Of a DNA stretch of 64,000 nucleotides, positions 54,946 through 63,814 are shown piece after piece (positions within the stretch are counted from its first letter, which is position 1; every line of letters begins with the position of its first letter). The position numbers and the translations under genes were made by a program. The notes under the pieces were generated by a model, which was not told the origin of the DNA, searched no databases, and worked only from the letters and a program-made list of their open reading frames with translations. This DNA is from Lederbergia galactosidilytica (GTDB lineage Bacteria > Bacillota > Bacilli > Bacillales > Bacillaceae_C): assembly GCF_017873565.1 (NCBI RefSeq), contig NZ_JAGGKH010000005.1, forward strand, positions 124,001 through 188,000, in the 5' to 3' direction.

Positions 54946-55726
54946 AGAAAAAAATGACATGCTAGACCAACTAATCAAAGAAGCGATCCATGAAGGAATG
55001 GAACAGACACCAACACCAATGTATACTTCAGAAGAGGCATGGGGAAAAATGGACGGGGCAAGAAAGAAACACCCTGCTCGTTATCCAAGAAGCCTTAAAA
55101 AGGTATGGATGTATGCGGCATCCATTCTTGTTATTCTGGCTTCCGCCACTCTGTTCTCAACCACCCAAGGGTTTGCGTCCCCAACACTAACCCAATTTTT
55201 TCAAAAGGTTCAAGGGAAAATGGTTCATTTATTTGTGAAAGTGGGAGAGGATACTGGTTTTTCAGACCCACCCCAAGGATCAGGAATGAACTCAGAAGCA
55301 GGTCCAGTGGTAGTGGAATCTGAAGTAGTATCTTTACAAATGGATTTGCAAGAAGCACAGCGGGAAACCACATTTCCAATTCTGGTGCCTACTTATATAC
55401 CGAAAGCCTATCATTTTGAAAATGTGACCGTTATGAAGGGAGAGCAGGAATTAAGTCGAGAAATTTATTTGCATTATGAAGGCGACGACGGTGGTTTTCT
55501 GATTGATCAGCAAGTAGCTGGTGAAGCCTTTGGTATGGGAATGGTGTCCGACATGGAAGACACTCAAGTTGAAAATATCATTGTGAATGGACAACAGGCA
55601 AAGCTACTAACATTCCAAGATAATTTCGTCGAGTTATTCTGGGTGAAGGAGGACCAAATGTATTATTCTATAAGCGGAAATTTGCCAAAACAGGAAATCA
55701 TAAAAATTGCGGAATCAATGAATTAG
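54938..55726 (+). CDS. Membrane-anchored DUF4367 protein, likely anti-sigma factor
   Basis: A 262-residue protein: cytoplasmic N-terminus (about 1-55) that could bind the sigma factor, one transmembrane helix (about 56-75), and an extracytoplasmic domain (about 125-260) with FPILVPTYIPKAYHF, GGFLIDQQ and VELFWVKEDQMYYSISGNL, the DUF4367 pattern. No HxxxCxxC zinc motif is present. TTG 54938 overlaps the sigma gene stop and has AGGGATGG 8 bp upstream, so translation is coupled. The arrangement is the usual sigma/anti-sigma operon. Confidence 0.8.
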   Translation: MSEEKNDMLDQLIKEAIHEGMEQTPTPMYTSEEAWGKMDGARKKHPARYPRSLKKVWMYAASILVILASATLFSTTQGFASPTLTQFFQKVQGKMVHLFVKVGEDTGFSDPPQGSGMNSEAGPVVVESEVVSLQMDLQEAQRETTFPILVPTYIPKAYHFENVTVMKGEQELSREIYLHYEGDDGGFLIDQQVAGEAFGMGMVSDMEDTQVENIIVNGQQAKLLTFQDNFVELFWVKEDQMYYSISGNLPKQEIIKIAESMN

Positions 55727-55735
55727 GTGAAACAG

Positions 55736-55763
55736 CCCCCCTCTACAAAGAACTAGTGGGGGG
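55736..55763 (+). terminator. C6/G6 hairpin after the DUF4367 gene
   Basis: CCCCCC and GGGGGG separated by 16 nt just downstream of the stop codon; no T-run. Confidence 0.4.
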
Positions 55764-55826
55764 ATACTAGTTTACATATTGACGGAGTTACAGTATAAAG
55801 GGAGGAATACTTTGACCAACAAGAAA

Positions 55827-55864
55827 AAGAACTAGTATGAGAAAATCCCCCATTACTAGTTCTT
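55827..55864. terminator. Bidirectional hairpin
   Basis: Perfect 11-bp arms AAGAACTAGTA/TACTAGTTCTT with a 16-nt loop between convergent genes. Confidence 0.6.
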
Positions 55865-55891
55865 CTATCTCTTCTATCTAATTTCTTATTG

Positions 55892-56395
55892 TTATTTCAC
55901 TTCGATATAGGTTGAAACACTAGAGGCGTTTTCTAATTTACCGCCTTTCTGTATCCAATGGAAGTTAGAAGTCCGATATCTTCCTTTAGATACGGTAACC
56001 TTTTGGCTCCCTGCAACAAAAGTGGAGCCATAAGACTTATATTCTCCTAAATTGGAAAGATTGATCCAAGTTCCTTTTTTGGCGTCCCATTTCTGTAGGG
56101 TAATTCTCACACCAATAACATCAACAGATGTCCGTGCCGTTGTATTACCGCTAACGGTTACGGTACTTCCTGAACGACTAATGGTGCTTTTGCCACCGGC
56201 TAAATATTGATTGGCAAAAAGTTGAATCCCAGGAGTTTTGATCGTTCCTTCGCCGTAATTTGGATCAATCGAAGGCTCTCCTGTTGTTGGAATCATAGAA
56301 GCATCTTCACTCTCAGCAGCGAAAGTGGGACTGGACATAAAGACTAGCATGAGAACAGCGGACAACAGTGATACTAAGAACCTACTTTTCCTCAT
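55892..56395 (-). CDS. Secreted protein, DUF6147-like
   Basis: A 167-residue protein with a signal peptide (cleavage about AFAA, residue 27), a proline/acidic stretch and a beta-rich domain containing GKSTISRSGSTVTVSGNTTA, VDVIGVRITLQKWDAKKGTW and VSKGRYRTSNFHWI. I remember this layout as DUF6147 in Firmicutes but am not certain. It resembles cell-surface or matrix-type proteins; the function is unknown. GAGGATGAAGTAC lies before the ATG. It is convergent to the sigma operon. Confidence 0.75.
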   Translation of the reverse strand: MRKSRFLVSLLSAVLMLVFMSSPTFAAESEDASMIPTTGEPSIDPNYGEGTIKTPGIQLFANQYLAGGKSTISRSGSTVTVSGNTTARTSVDVIGVRITLQKWDAKKGTWINLSNLGEYKSYGSTFVAGSQKVTVSKGRYRTSNFHWIQKGGKLENASSVSTYIEVK

Positions 56396-56511
56396 TGTAC
56401 TTCATCCTCTCCTATATATTCATTATAACTAACGAATAACTAGAGGAAAGGTTACGACTTTTATGAAAGTTTTTGAAAAATAGTTCGAAAGGCCTTAGGG
56501 AAAACTAGTAT

Positions 56512-57303
56512 TTAAAAATAATCATCGACTTCATCTGGTAAAACAATCCCAAAATATTTTTGCAATGCTTGTTTGTATTCTTCATAGGAAGCTGGTGTAA
56601 AAGCATGCACTTGATCATCTGTAAAAATACGAAACTCCTGACCTGACACGGAATTTCGCCCCTCCTTTGTGCGAATGGCTATCATTGCTTCTTTGGTGAA
56701 GATGGACTCTGGTGCATGTTCACACCAAAAGGAAGCCATAATATAATCCCTTGCTAGCTGCGGCTCTTCCGTGAAAGAAAAAATCTCTCGCCACTGCTCT
56801 TTCTTTTTCTCATACAGCATCCAGCCAAACTCTGGAACTTTTTCAAGTTTATATACTTCATCTCCCTGGGTCTGTATCAATCCTTCTACCATTTCAATTG
56901 GTCTTCTTGGGACAATGCCACCAACACCGACATCACATAAATAGGATTTTCCTTCGGCTTCTACTTTTAGTACATGGTGGCGTCGCTTCGGAGGTAGATT
57001 TGGCTCATCTCGCCAAAAACGAGCGAAGTAATCTGTTACAGAAAAGCCTAATTGACGCAATAGCCAGCTAAAGAGAGCGTTAAGTTCGAAACAATAGCCA
57101 CCCCTTTGTCGGACCACGATTTTTTCATACAAATCAGGTATTTCTAATGATAACGGGACTTTTTGCAAGATATCCAAATTTTCATACGGAACTGTATGTA
57201 AATGGCAATGTTGAAGTTCGGCAAGTGTTTGAGCACTGTTATCGAATGCCCCCTTAAAGCCAATTCGTTCTAAATAAGCGTTCACATCTGAGTTTTCATG
57301 CAT
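56512..57303 (-). CDS. Arylamine N-acetyltransferase (NAT)
   Basis: A 263-residue NAT enzyme. The catalytic Cys is in RQRGGYCFELN (about residue 70), the His in RRHHVLKVE and the Asp in YLCDVGVGG; all three are intact. It transfers acetyl from acetyl-CoA to aromatic amines or hydrazines; in bacteria the physiological acceptors vary. ATG 57303 has GGGAAAGGGG upstream; the frame extends 51 codons further without a start site. The MFS exporter gene lies upstream on the same strand, 77 bp away. Confidence 0.92.
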   Translation of the reverse strand: MHENSDVNAYLERIGFKGAFDNSAQTLAELQHCHLHTVPYENLDILQKVPLSLEIPDLYEKIVVRQRGGYCFELNALFSWLLRQLGFSVTDYFARFWRDEPNLPPKRRHHVLKVEAEGKSYLCDVGVGGIVPRRPIEMVEGLIQTQGDEVYKLEKVPEFGWMLYEKKKEQWREIFSFTEEPQLARDYIMASFWCEHAPESIFTKEAMIAIRTKEGRNSVSGQEFRIFTDDQVHAFTPASYEEYKQALQKYFGIVLPDEVDDYF

Positions 57304-57380
57304 TTCTTTTTCCCCTTTCCCTATTAACATCTTACATTTATTGTAGAGAATGCTTTTTGAAAAGGAAAGAGGGAGAGGGA

Positions 57381-58733
57381 TTAATGATGAATACGATGCT
57401 GGCGACTTGGTAATCGAATCGCAAGTATAACAACCAACAAACAAAAGATTAAACAAATCAGTGCGACATTGTGTAAATGTTGTGTATCTAAATGGCGATT
57501 AAAGGCAATGCCAAGTAAGCTAGAGGATAGAATTGAACCAAGATAACGACTCGTTTGAAACAGCCCTGAAGCAGAGCCAGTGTCCTCCGGTCGTACATGT
57601 TCATATAACGCCGTTTGCATAGAAATATTGTTGAATCCATTACTCATCCCTAACACAGCCATAATAATAACTAGCCATAAAAGTGAAGAGTTTTCTTGTA
57701 AAGTTAGCAATAAAGCTGTTCCGATAAATAGAATGGTCGCCCCCACAATCAAGGGCCGTTTGGCTCCATGTTGATCGATCATTCTCCCCGCTAAGGGGGC
57801 AATAATGACGCCAGCTCCGGCAAGAGCCAACATAATCAAACCGGTATTCCTTTCGCTATAATGGTGAACTTGCTGTAAAAAGGTTGGAAAACCAAAGAAA
57901 TAACAATAATACACCAAGTTAATGCTGATAAATTGTAGATAAATTAAGGAAACAGTTGGATTTCTTTTTAAAGACAGTAGATCAATAAAGGGTTCTTTCT
58001 GCCGTTTTTCGTATTGGTAAAAGCTAAGTGCTCCCAATAGGAAAATTCCTAACGCCCACCAGTGAATCTTATTTTCTAATGACAGGAGGAATAATATCAA
58101 TCCAATAATTGTAAAAATAAATAAGGCAATGCCAATAAAATCAATACGTCCCAATTCAATCTTACTTTGAGAGCTGTTTGGCAAAATAAAAATAGCCATT
58201 ATAAAAGCAGCGAGAATAAAAGGGAAATTAACAACGAAAATTGATGGCCAGTCCCAACTCTCAATTAAAAAACCTCCAATGGAAGGTCCGAAAGCAGCAG
58301 AGGTTGAAGCGAAGATGGATAGAGTAGCTAATGCTTTCGCTTGTCCATCTGTAATATGTGTGCGCACCATACTCATTCCACTTGGAAATAAGGTCGAACT
58401 GCCGATTGCCATTAAGGCACGGCAACCAAGTAAAAAGGGGAAGTTAGGTGAAAAGGGTGCAAGGAATGCGGAACATGCAACAAGCAATAATCCGGCTAAA
58501 AATAATTTTTTCGGTCCGAACATATCACTTAATTTTCCCATAACTGGCTGTCCAGCGGCGCTTGCTATGTAAAAAACAGAAATTAGCCAAGAGGCATCAG
58601 CGAACGTTAGAGCAAACTCATGTTGCATCCGGGTTAACGCAACTGAAATCATCGATGAGTTAAGAGGATTGAGTAACGTGCCTAAACCAATGGTTAGGAC
58701 GAACAACCATGTTTTTTGTTGCTTTATCGCCAA
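57381..58733 (-). CDS. MFS drug:H+ antiporter
   Basis: A 450-residue transporter with about fourteen hydrophobic segments. LNPLNSSMISVALTRMQHEF and the motif A-like loop GKLSDMFGPKKLFLAG are typical of the EmrB/QacA (DHA2) group. Likely exports lipophilic compounds. Start TTG 58733, with AGGTG upstream, places the first helix correctly; the frame continues 21 codons upstream without a start site. It may be cotranscribed with the downstream NAT gene, which would suit a detoxification pair. Confidence 0.88.
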   Translation of the reverse strand: MAIKQQKTWLFVLTIGLGTLLNPLNSSMISVALTRMQHEFALTFADASWLISVFYIASAAGQPVMGKLSDMFGPKKLFLAGLLLVACSAFLAPFSPNFPFLLGCRALMAIGSSTLFPSGMSMVRTHITDGQAKALATLSIFASTSAAFGPSIGGFLIESWDWPSIFVVNFPFILAAFIMAIFILPNSSQSKIELGRIDFIGIALFIFTIIGLILFLLSLENKIHWWALGIFLLGALSFYQYEKRQKEPFIDLLSLKRNPTVSLIYLQFISINLVYYCYFFGFPTFLQQVHHYSERNTGLIMLALAGAGVIIAPLAGRMIDQHGAKRPLIVGATILFIGTALLLTLQENSSLLWLVIIMAVLGMSNGFNNISMQTALYEHVRPEDTGSASGLFQTSRYLGSILSSSLLGIAFNRHLDTQHLHNVALICLIFCLLVVILAIRLPSRQHRIHH

Positions 58734-58901
58734 AATTATCACACCTATGTTGTTAAAGTAGTTTGTTAAAATAACGTAACGTATTCCTATTATCATTTCA
58801 ACTTTATCGTCACCCTTAGCAGGCTAAAGTGAACCGCGGTAAAGAGTTAGGAACGGATTCAGAAACGGTCGCATAGCTGAGTCTATATGCCGAAAAACGT
58901 A

Positions 58902-59297
58902 GGGAAGCTATCGAAGCAAGGTTCAATAAGCCCGGAAACACAGGAAATCCAAAGGAACGGTCGCATAGCAAGGTTTTATAAGCCCGGAAACACAGGAAAT
59001 CCAAAGGAACGGTCGCATAGCAAGGTTCAATAAGCCCGGAAACACAGGAAATTCAATGGAACGGTCGCATAACAGGCTTCTATAAGCCCGGAAACACAGG
59101 AAATTCAATGGAACGGTCGCATAGCAGGGTTCTATAAGCCCGGAAACACAGGAAATCCAAAGGAACGGTCGCATAGCAGGCTTCTTTAAGCCCGGAAACA
59201 CAGGAAATCCAATGAAACGGTCGCATAGCAAGGTTCTATAAGCCCGGAAACGCAGGAAATCCAAAGGAACGGTCGTATAACAGGCTTCTATAAGCCC
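58902..59297. repeat. 52-bp tandem repeat array (about 7-8 units)
   Basis: The motif CGGTCGCATAG recurs at 58958, 59010, 59062, 59114, 59166, 59218 and 59270, an exact 52-bp period, with a diverged copy at 58866. Each unit contains GGTTC(T)ATAAGCCCGGAAAC and ACAGGAAATCCAA; some carry GGCTT-CTAT-AAGCC, a small hairpin. Units differ by a few substitutions. Because 52 is not a multiple of 3, all three frames on the minus strand read through parts of it, giving spurious frames. Confidence 0.92.
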
Positions 59298-59336
59298 AAA
59301 TAACCGAGGAAAGCATTGGTGCGGACAAAACCTTGT

Positions 59337-59540
59337 TTACCAAAACCATCTTTGATAAACCCAACTTACTATATAGAAGGCCGAGCCTAAGACAATATTT
59401 CCCCAACCCAAAAAAAGTGCAACTTTTTTTTCCTTCTTCTGATTGTTTCTTGAATAGGACTTCACGTCTAATAGAAGGATGATAATCCCTGTTAGAATGA
59501 GGAGACTTATGAGATAGTAGCCATAATCGATATCCAGCAT
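59337..59540 (-). CDS. Small two-helix membrane protein of the ger operon (D-subunit type)
   Basis: A 67-residue protein with two transmembrane helices (about 8-25 and 42-60) joined by a basic loop (SYSRNNQKKEKKV). It follows gerC on the same strand, 44 bp away, with AAAGGAG before the ATG. It resembles the CLC_0170-like small proteins and, by position and topology, the D subunits (e.g. GerKD) encoded beside some germinant-receptor operons, which modulate receptor function. The identification rests on topology and context. Confidence 0.7.
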   Translation of the reverse strand: MLDIDYGYYLISLLILTGIIILLLDVKSYSRNNQKKEKKVALFLGWGNIVLGSAFYIVSWVYQRWFW

Positions 59541-59584
59541 GCCGATAAACTCCTTTACTAAAAATAATGGTGAGCCTCATCTGT

Positions 59585-60796
59585 TTAATTGGCTTTTATA
59601 CCGGATTGTTGAATTTGGGTGTCCACGTCAATATCAACGTCAATGTCTTTAAAAACTTGGCGCCACTTTTCTTTTGTTTTTATATGTTTATTCCAATAGG
59701 CAGGGTGTTTCGCCCGTATATGTTCACCGAAACCAAAGATATCGGATTCTTCCTTTTGCATTTTTTGAATTAACCTTTTCAAGGAGGCAATTGTGTCTTT
59801 ATCTGTTTGCTTTTCAATTCTTCTAATTAATTCTAGATTGGCAAGATTGACATTATTTTTTGCGTCTTCATCTATTTCATTTTCATAGCGAATTCTAATG
59901 CGGATCTTAGGTTTCCCGCTTTCAATGGTCGTCTTCATCCTTGAGTAGCGGCGAATAGCGCGTACCAATACCTTGTCGTCGGAGTCTGGAACATTAATGA
60001 ATACCCCATATCCTCCTTGCTTTTGACCGAGAATGCCCATGAACTGGCCGATTTCAATTGGTTCAATTACTCCTTTCATTTCATCTTCATTAAAATAAGC
60101 AAATCCTTTGATGGCTATATTCTCTGCTTTGTGTATTTTCAAATATGGCAAGGCCCCATCTTGCCCTTTACTTGAGAGTGTTCTCCAGAATATTCCCATA
60201 TCTGATGATGGGATTTTCCCTAATTTTTCTGCATTGTGTACCATATCAGTTAAGTATAAAGCGGGTACCCTTTCTAACTTCGGTGCGATTTCCATATACT
60301 TTGCTGCTTTTTCTTCCGATACGACCATCCATGTCGTTCTTCTCACTTGCGCATTACGACGGAAAAAGTCATTGATTTCTTTCACTCCCTCTTGAGCAAT
60401 TTCTTTATTGATAACAAGGATGCGCAAATGGCCTAAAAACAATTGGTCCGCTAGTTCTTGCTGTAAATTTAATAAAGCATCATCCACTGTATGTCCAACG
60501 GTGCTGAGTACCCATACTGGCTCTTGTTCTGCCCCACCAGTTGTCTCAGGGCCTAAGGGGATTCGTCCTGGTACAGAAACTTGGGCTGTGAGGCGCAACA
60601 TCTTTTCAACTTCGGGCTCGGAATTGGGCATATGGGTAATGTATCCTTCTTCTTTCTCTTTATCTGGATCGACTTTATCGATGGCAATTGCCAATACGGT
60701 TGCCCTTTTTTCAATATCCATACTATCCCAGCATCCTCCGAGGAGTGGAATCAAGAGAGAAATTATGAAAAAGACAAAAATTGATTTACGGGTCAT
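59585..60796 (-). CDS. gerC: Germinant receptor C subunit, Ger(x)C lipoprotein
   Basis: A 403-residue lipoprotein with lipobox LGGC (Cys about residue 22) followed by WDSMDIEKRATVLAIAID, the conserved start of Ger(x)C proteins. Three domains follow; ALPYLKIHKAENIAIKGFAYF and the C-terminal HPAYWNKHIKTKEKWRQVFKD are typical. With GerA and GerB it forms a receptor in the spore inner membrane that triggers germination. Its start overlaps the gerB stop by 11 bp, so translation is coupled. The symbol denotes the subunit type, not a specific B. subtilis locus. Confidence 0.93.
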   Translation of the reverse strand: MTRKSIFVFFIISLLIPLLGGCWDSMDIEKRATVLAIAIDKVDPDKEKEEGYITHMPNSEPEVEKMLRLTAQVSVPGRIPLGPETTGGAEQEPVWVLSTVGHTVDDALLNLQQELADQLFLGHLRILVINKEIAQEGVKEINDFFRRNAQVRRTTWMVVSEEKAAKYMEIAPKLERVPALYLTDMVHNAEKLGKIPSSDMGIFWRTLSSKGQDGALPYLKIHKAENIAIKGFAYFNEDEMKGVIEPIEIGQFMGILGQKQGGYGVFINVPDSDDKVLVRAIRRYSRMKTTIESGKPKIRIRIRYENEIDEDAKNNVNLANLELIRRIEKQTDKDTIASLKRLIQKMQKEESDIFGFGEHIRAKHPAYWNKHIKTKEKWRQVFKDIDVDIDVDTQIQQSGIKAN

Positions 60797-61898
60797 TTTC
60801 CTGCTCCTTTCCCCTTTTCCTGGGCACCTTGCGGATTTTGGCTACAATCAATATAAAAAATGGAAAAATGAAAGTGAGGAAAAGTCCGAAGATCCCAACT
60901 ACTTTTATATATCGATACATCTCAATCGTTTCACCGGGAAACATCGCAACAAGGAAAATAATTGGTAATAGAAAAAGGGTCAACGCTTTATGATCTTGAA
61001 GACGTAAAGACTGTTTTAGCGTCTGGACTGTCAACATATAATTCGAAAAGATCGTTGTAAAAACTGCTGTAACCCAAATGGCTAGGAAAACAACATCAAG
61101 ACGTTGTAATGTATTGCCAGGGAGGGAGGTTGCTCGCGCAAGTCCTAGTGTCGGCCACATGATTGTCTTTATTTCTTCTACTCCAAAAAGGGAAATGGAA
61201 GCGACAATAATCATGATGAAAAAGCCACCAGAAATCACAACTCCCCATAGGCTAGCTTTCAATGCCTTTTTCGGTTTTTGCATGAACGGAATCAGGATTG
61301 CCAAAATAAATGCTCCTTGAAATAACGCAGCTATTTCCGGTAGGCCTGTCATCATTTTGAATCCATTCCCTAAGATCGGTTGGAGATAAAGGATATTGGC
61401 GTCTTTTAGAGAGACTAATGTAATAATTAATAGAGGTACTAATATAACAGGTAAATAAAAGCTATGAATATAAGTAAAGGTGTTTATATCCCCTCGAGTA
61501 AAGATCACAGCCATTAATAGCATGACAATTACGGTTACTTCAAGAGGCGTTTTTGGTAAAACAGATGTCACAACAACCGCTCCGAATTCCCTCGCCGCAA
61601 AACCAGTTAACAGTGTGAAAAAGGCGATAACCGTAAAGGTATATAGCCGTCCCAGCCACTTTCCGATGACGAGTTCACTGTACTCCACGAATGTTTCATT
61701 CGGATAATGACTCCCCAGCTTCACAATGCCCCACATTCCAAGGAAAACAATAATGGTAGATAAAAGAGCTAAAAGCGGTGCGCCTGTATCGGCTGCTTGT
61801 ACAGAAACGAGAGGGAGACGTAAAACCCCAACTCCAATGATAGTACTAACTAGTATCGCAGTTGTTTGGCCAACAGTTATATTTCGAGTTGGTTTCAT
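60786..61898 (-). CDS. gerB: Germinant receptor B subunit, spore permease family
   Basis: A 370-residue membrane protein with ten helices of the GerAB/Spore_permease family (APC superfamily). ATILVSTIIGVGVLRLP at the N-terminus is the broken first helix of the binding site. In studied receptors the B subunit binds the germinant, usually an amino acid, but the ligand here is unknown. It lies between gerA (15 bp) and gerC (11-bp overlap). Confidence 0.93.
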   Translation of the reverse strand: MKPTRNITVGQTTAILVSTIIGVGVLRLPLVSVQAADTGAPLLALLSTIIVFLGMWGIVKLGSHYPNETFVEYSELVIGKWLGRLYTFTVIAFFTLLTGFAAREFGAVVVTSVLPKTPLEVTVIVMLLMAVIFTRGDINTFTYIHSFYLPVILVPLLIITLVSLKDANILYLQPILGNGFKMMTGLPEIAALFQGAFILAILIPFMQKPKKALKASLWGVVISGGFFIMIIVASISLFGVEEIKTIMWPTLGLARATSLPGNTLQRLDVVFLAIWVTAVFTTIFSNYMLTVQTLKQSLRLQDHKALTLFLLPIIFLVAMFPGETIEMYRYIKVVGIFGLFLTFIFPFFILIVAKIRKVPRKRGKEQENDP

Positions 61899-61913
61899 TG
61901 GTTCTTCCCTCCA

Positions 61914-63539
61914 TTATTTCTTTCGCTTATTCAATGGATTAAGTGGCTGATTGGGTCTTGTTTTAATCGCCTCTTTGCTCACTTTTTCGCGAGTTTTATT
62001 TTTGGATTGAAACATATTCGGTCTCTTTGGCATCCACCAAAATGGGAATCGAACGACACTGTCCTTCATGCCTTGCGCGTTCCAAGGAGAGGTTGGGCTA
62101 AGATAAGGTACACCGAATGATTTTAGAGAGAGCATATGATTTAAAACCATAATCAATCCAACCATTAGTCCGTATAATCCGAATAGCCCAGCAAGAATGG
62201 CTAATGGAAAACGAAGTAATCGCAAGGCAAATGCTGCACTATAGACCGGAGTCGCGAATGAAGCGATAGTTGTAACTGCTATAACTACGACTGTGATCGG
62301 GCTTGAGAGGCCTGCTTGTACGGCTGCATCCCCCACAATTAAAACACCGACAATTGATAATGCATTCCCGATTTGTTTCGGTAACCGTACAGTGGCTTCC
62401 CGCAATATTTCCATTGCTACTTCCAAGATTAACACCTCGACGACAGCGGGATAAGGAACCCCCGACCTTCCACCTGCGACAGCAACCGCAAAATCCGTCG
62501 GCAATAATTCAGGATTAAAAGAAATAAACGAAACATATAAACCTGGAACAATTAGGGAAAAGACAAGGGCAAACATGCGAATAAATCTTTGAAAGCTTCC
62601 CATCACAAAACGAGTCGAATAATCTTCTGTTGCCTGATAGAATTGGTTAAATACAGCAGGCACTAGCATAGCGAAGGGGGAACCGTCAACAAGAATGGCG
62701 ACCCTTCCTTCAATTAAATTTCCGACAGCACTGTCTGGTCGCTCCGTTAACAAAGTTTGCGTAAAAGGAGTATAATGATTATCTTCAATATATTGCTCAA
62801 GATAGCCAATATCTAAGACAGCATCAATATCGATTTTCTCTAGCCGTTTTTCCACTTCATCAATCAAAGCTTGATTGCTTATTCCTTTTAAATAACATAT
62901 GGCGACTTTAGATTTCGTCAGCCTACCAACTTTTAGTGTCTTTATACAAAAGTCTGCGGTCGGTAACCGGTAGCGTAATAAACCGATATTTGTTCCAAGT
63001 CTTTCAATAAACCCTTCCCTCGGCCCAATAATAACCTGTTCAGTCTCTGGTTGTGAAATCGCTCGTTTTTCCACATAACGGGTATCAATATGAAAAGCCT
63101 CCATAGCCCCATCAATCACTAAAGCAGATTCTCCAGCTAATAAAGCATCGACGATATCAATTAGCTTAGCTTCTCTTGTCAATTCTCCTTGATAAAGAAC
63201 TTGTTCAGATAAAGTTTGTAAGATCTTTCCTTGTGTCAAGTCTTGGGCGTCAATATGATCTGGATATTCCATCAGGGGTTTCAAAATCTCGTGATTGATA
63301 ACTTCTTGATTCACTAGATTAGAAAAATAAAATAAAACAGCGGTATGTGTGCCGTAAATGGAAAGGCGGCGAATAATAAAATCATCATTATCGCCTAATA
63401 AACTTTGGATAAAATCAACTGTATCCTCTAAATTTCCATTTATTTCATCATCTTTATATTGCTCCATTTGTGAATGGGGAATATTTAAATTGGACTTTTT
63501 CCTTTTATTGCCTTTTCGCTTCCAAATGGACATAGACAT
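61914..63539 (-). CDS. gerA: Germinant receptor A subunit, GerA family
   Basis: A 541-residue GerA-family protein. A long N-terminal cytoplasmic domain (about 1-290) precedes five or so helices. Family signatures are VEGRVAILVDGSPFA-like (EGRVAILVDGSPFAMLVPAVF), RSGVPYPAVVEVLILEVAMEILREATVRLP and VGDAAVQAGLSSP. Receptor A subunits oligomerise into a ligand-gated channel. ATG 63539 was chosen because AGGAGAT lies 6 bp upstream; ATG 63557 has no site. First gene of the operon, with a sigma-G-like promoter upstream. Confidence 0.95.
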   Translation of the reverse strand: MSMSIWKRKGNKRKKSNLNIPHSQMEQYKDDEINGNLEDTVDFIQSLLGDNDDFIIRRLSIYGTHTAVLFYFSNLVNQEVINHEILKPLMEYPDHIDAQDLTQGKILQTLSEQVLYQGELTREAKLIDIVDALLAGESALVIDGAMEAFHIDTRYVEKRAISQPETEQVIIGPREGFIERLGTNIGLLRYRLPTADFCIKTLKVGRLTKSKVAICYLKGISNQALIDEVEKRLEKIDIDAVLDIGYLEQYIEDNHYTPFTQTLLTERPDSAVGNLIEGRVAILVDGSPFAMLVPAVFNQFYQATEDYSTRFVMGSFQRFIRMFALVFSLIVPGLYVSFISFNPELLPTDFAVAVAGGRSGVPYPAVVEVLILEVAMEILREATVRLPKQIGNALSIVGVLIVGDAAVQAGLSSPITVVVIAVTTIASFATPVYSAAFALRLLRFPLAILAGLFGLYGLMVGLIMVLNHMLSLKSFGVPYLSPTSPWNAQGMKDSVVRFPFWWMPKRPNMFQSKNKTREKVSKEAIKTRPNQPLNPLNKRKK

Positions 63540-63572
63540 TTTTTTATCTCCTGTCATTATTGGCTCTATTGT

Positions 63573-63602
63573 CAGTATGTGCAGTGAAAGGGTAAATATG
63601 TA
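63573..63602 (-). promoter_or_regulatory. Putative sigma-G promoter of the ger operon
   Basis: Minus strand: TACATA, 17-bp spacer, CATACTG, close to the sigma-G consensus (TGMATA, 17-18 bp, CATAMTA). It lies 34 bp before the chosen gerA start, which fits the forespore expression of germinant receptors. Confidence 0.65.
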
Positions 63603-63625
63603 AGGTGCCCTTCAAATAAAATGGC

Positions 63626-63646
63626 GATAACGATAATTATTATCAT
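63626..63646 (+). promoter_or_regulatory. Fur box 1
   Basis: GATAACGATAATTATTATCAT compared with the 19-bp Fur consensus GATAATGATAATCATTATC: 17 of 19 match. Confidence 0.75.
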
Positions 63647-63685
63647 CTATATTCTTCATAAAACTAATAAATAGTTGAGTGTAAC

Positions 63686-63717
63686 GATAACCATTATCAA
63701 TTAGGATAAAAATTATC
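63686..63717 (+). promoter_or_regulatory. Two further Fur-box-like palindromes
   Basis: GATAACCATTATC (63686-63698) and GATAAAAATTATC (63705-63717) are near-perfect 6-1-6 Fur-type palindromes, 8 bp upstream of the -35 element. Confidence 0.65.
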
Positions 63718-63725
63718 AATTGTAT

Positions 63726-63754
63726 TTGACAGACGCTCAATTTATAATTATAAT
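63726..63754 (+). promoter_or_regulatory. Consensus sigma-A promoter of the P-type ATPase gene
   Basis: TTGACA (63726-63731), 17-bp spacer, TATAAT (63749-63754): a perfect consensus promoter, which suggests strong transcription unless repressed. Confidence 0.85.
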
Positions 63755-63759
63755 CACAT

Positions 63760-63774
63760 TATAATAATTCTAAA
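63760..63774 (+). promoter_or_regulatory. PerR-box-like operator
   Basis: TTATAATAATTCTAA matches the PerR consensus TTATAATNATTATAA at 13 of 14 defined positions. It lies right after the -10 element, a repressing position. A weaker similar site overlaps the -10. Confidence 0.7.
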
Positions 63775-63814
63775 TTAGAAGTTTGATTTATTGATATAAA
63801 GGTGGTGCTTCGAG

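Noticed and set aside
58902-59297. CRISPR array
   Set aside because: The repeat unit runs without interruption (52-bp period); there are no unique spacers and no cas genes nearby.
58816-59580. Repeat-containing minus-strand frames of 62-114 codons
   Set aside because: They result from the stop-free 52-bp repeat read in shifting frames; the peptides merely repeat the DNA period.
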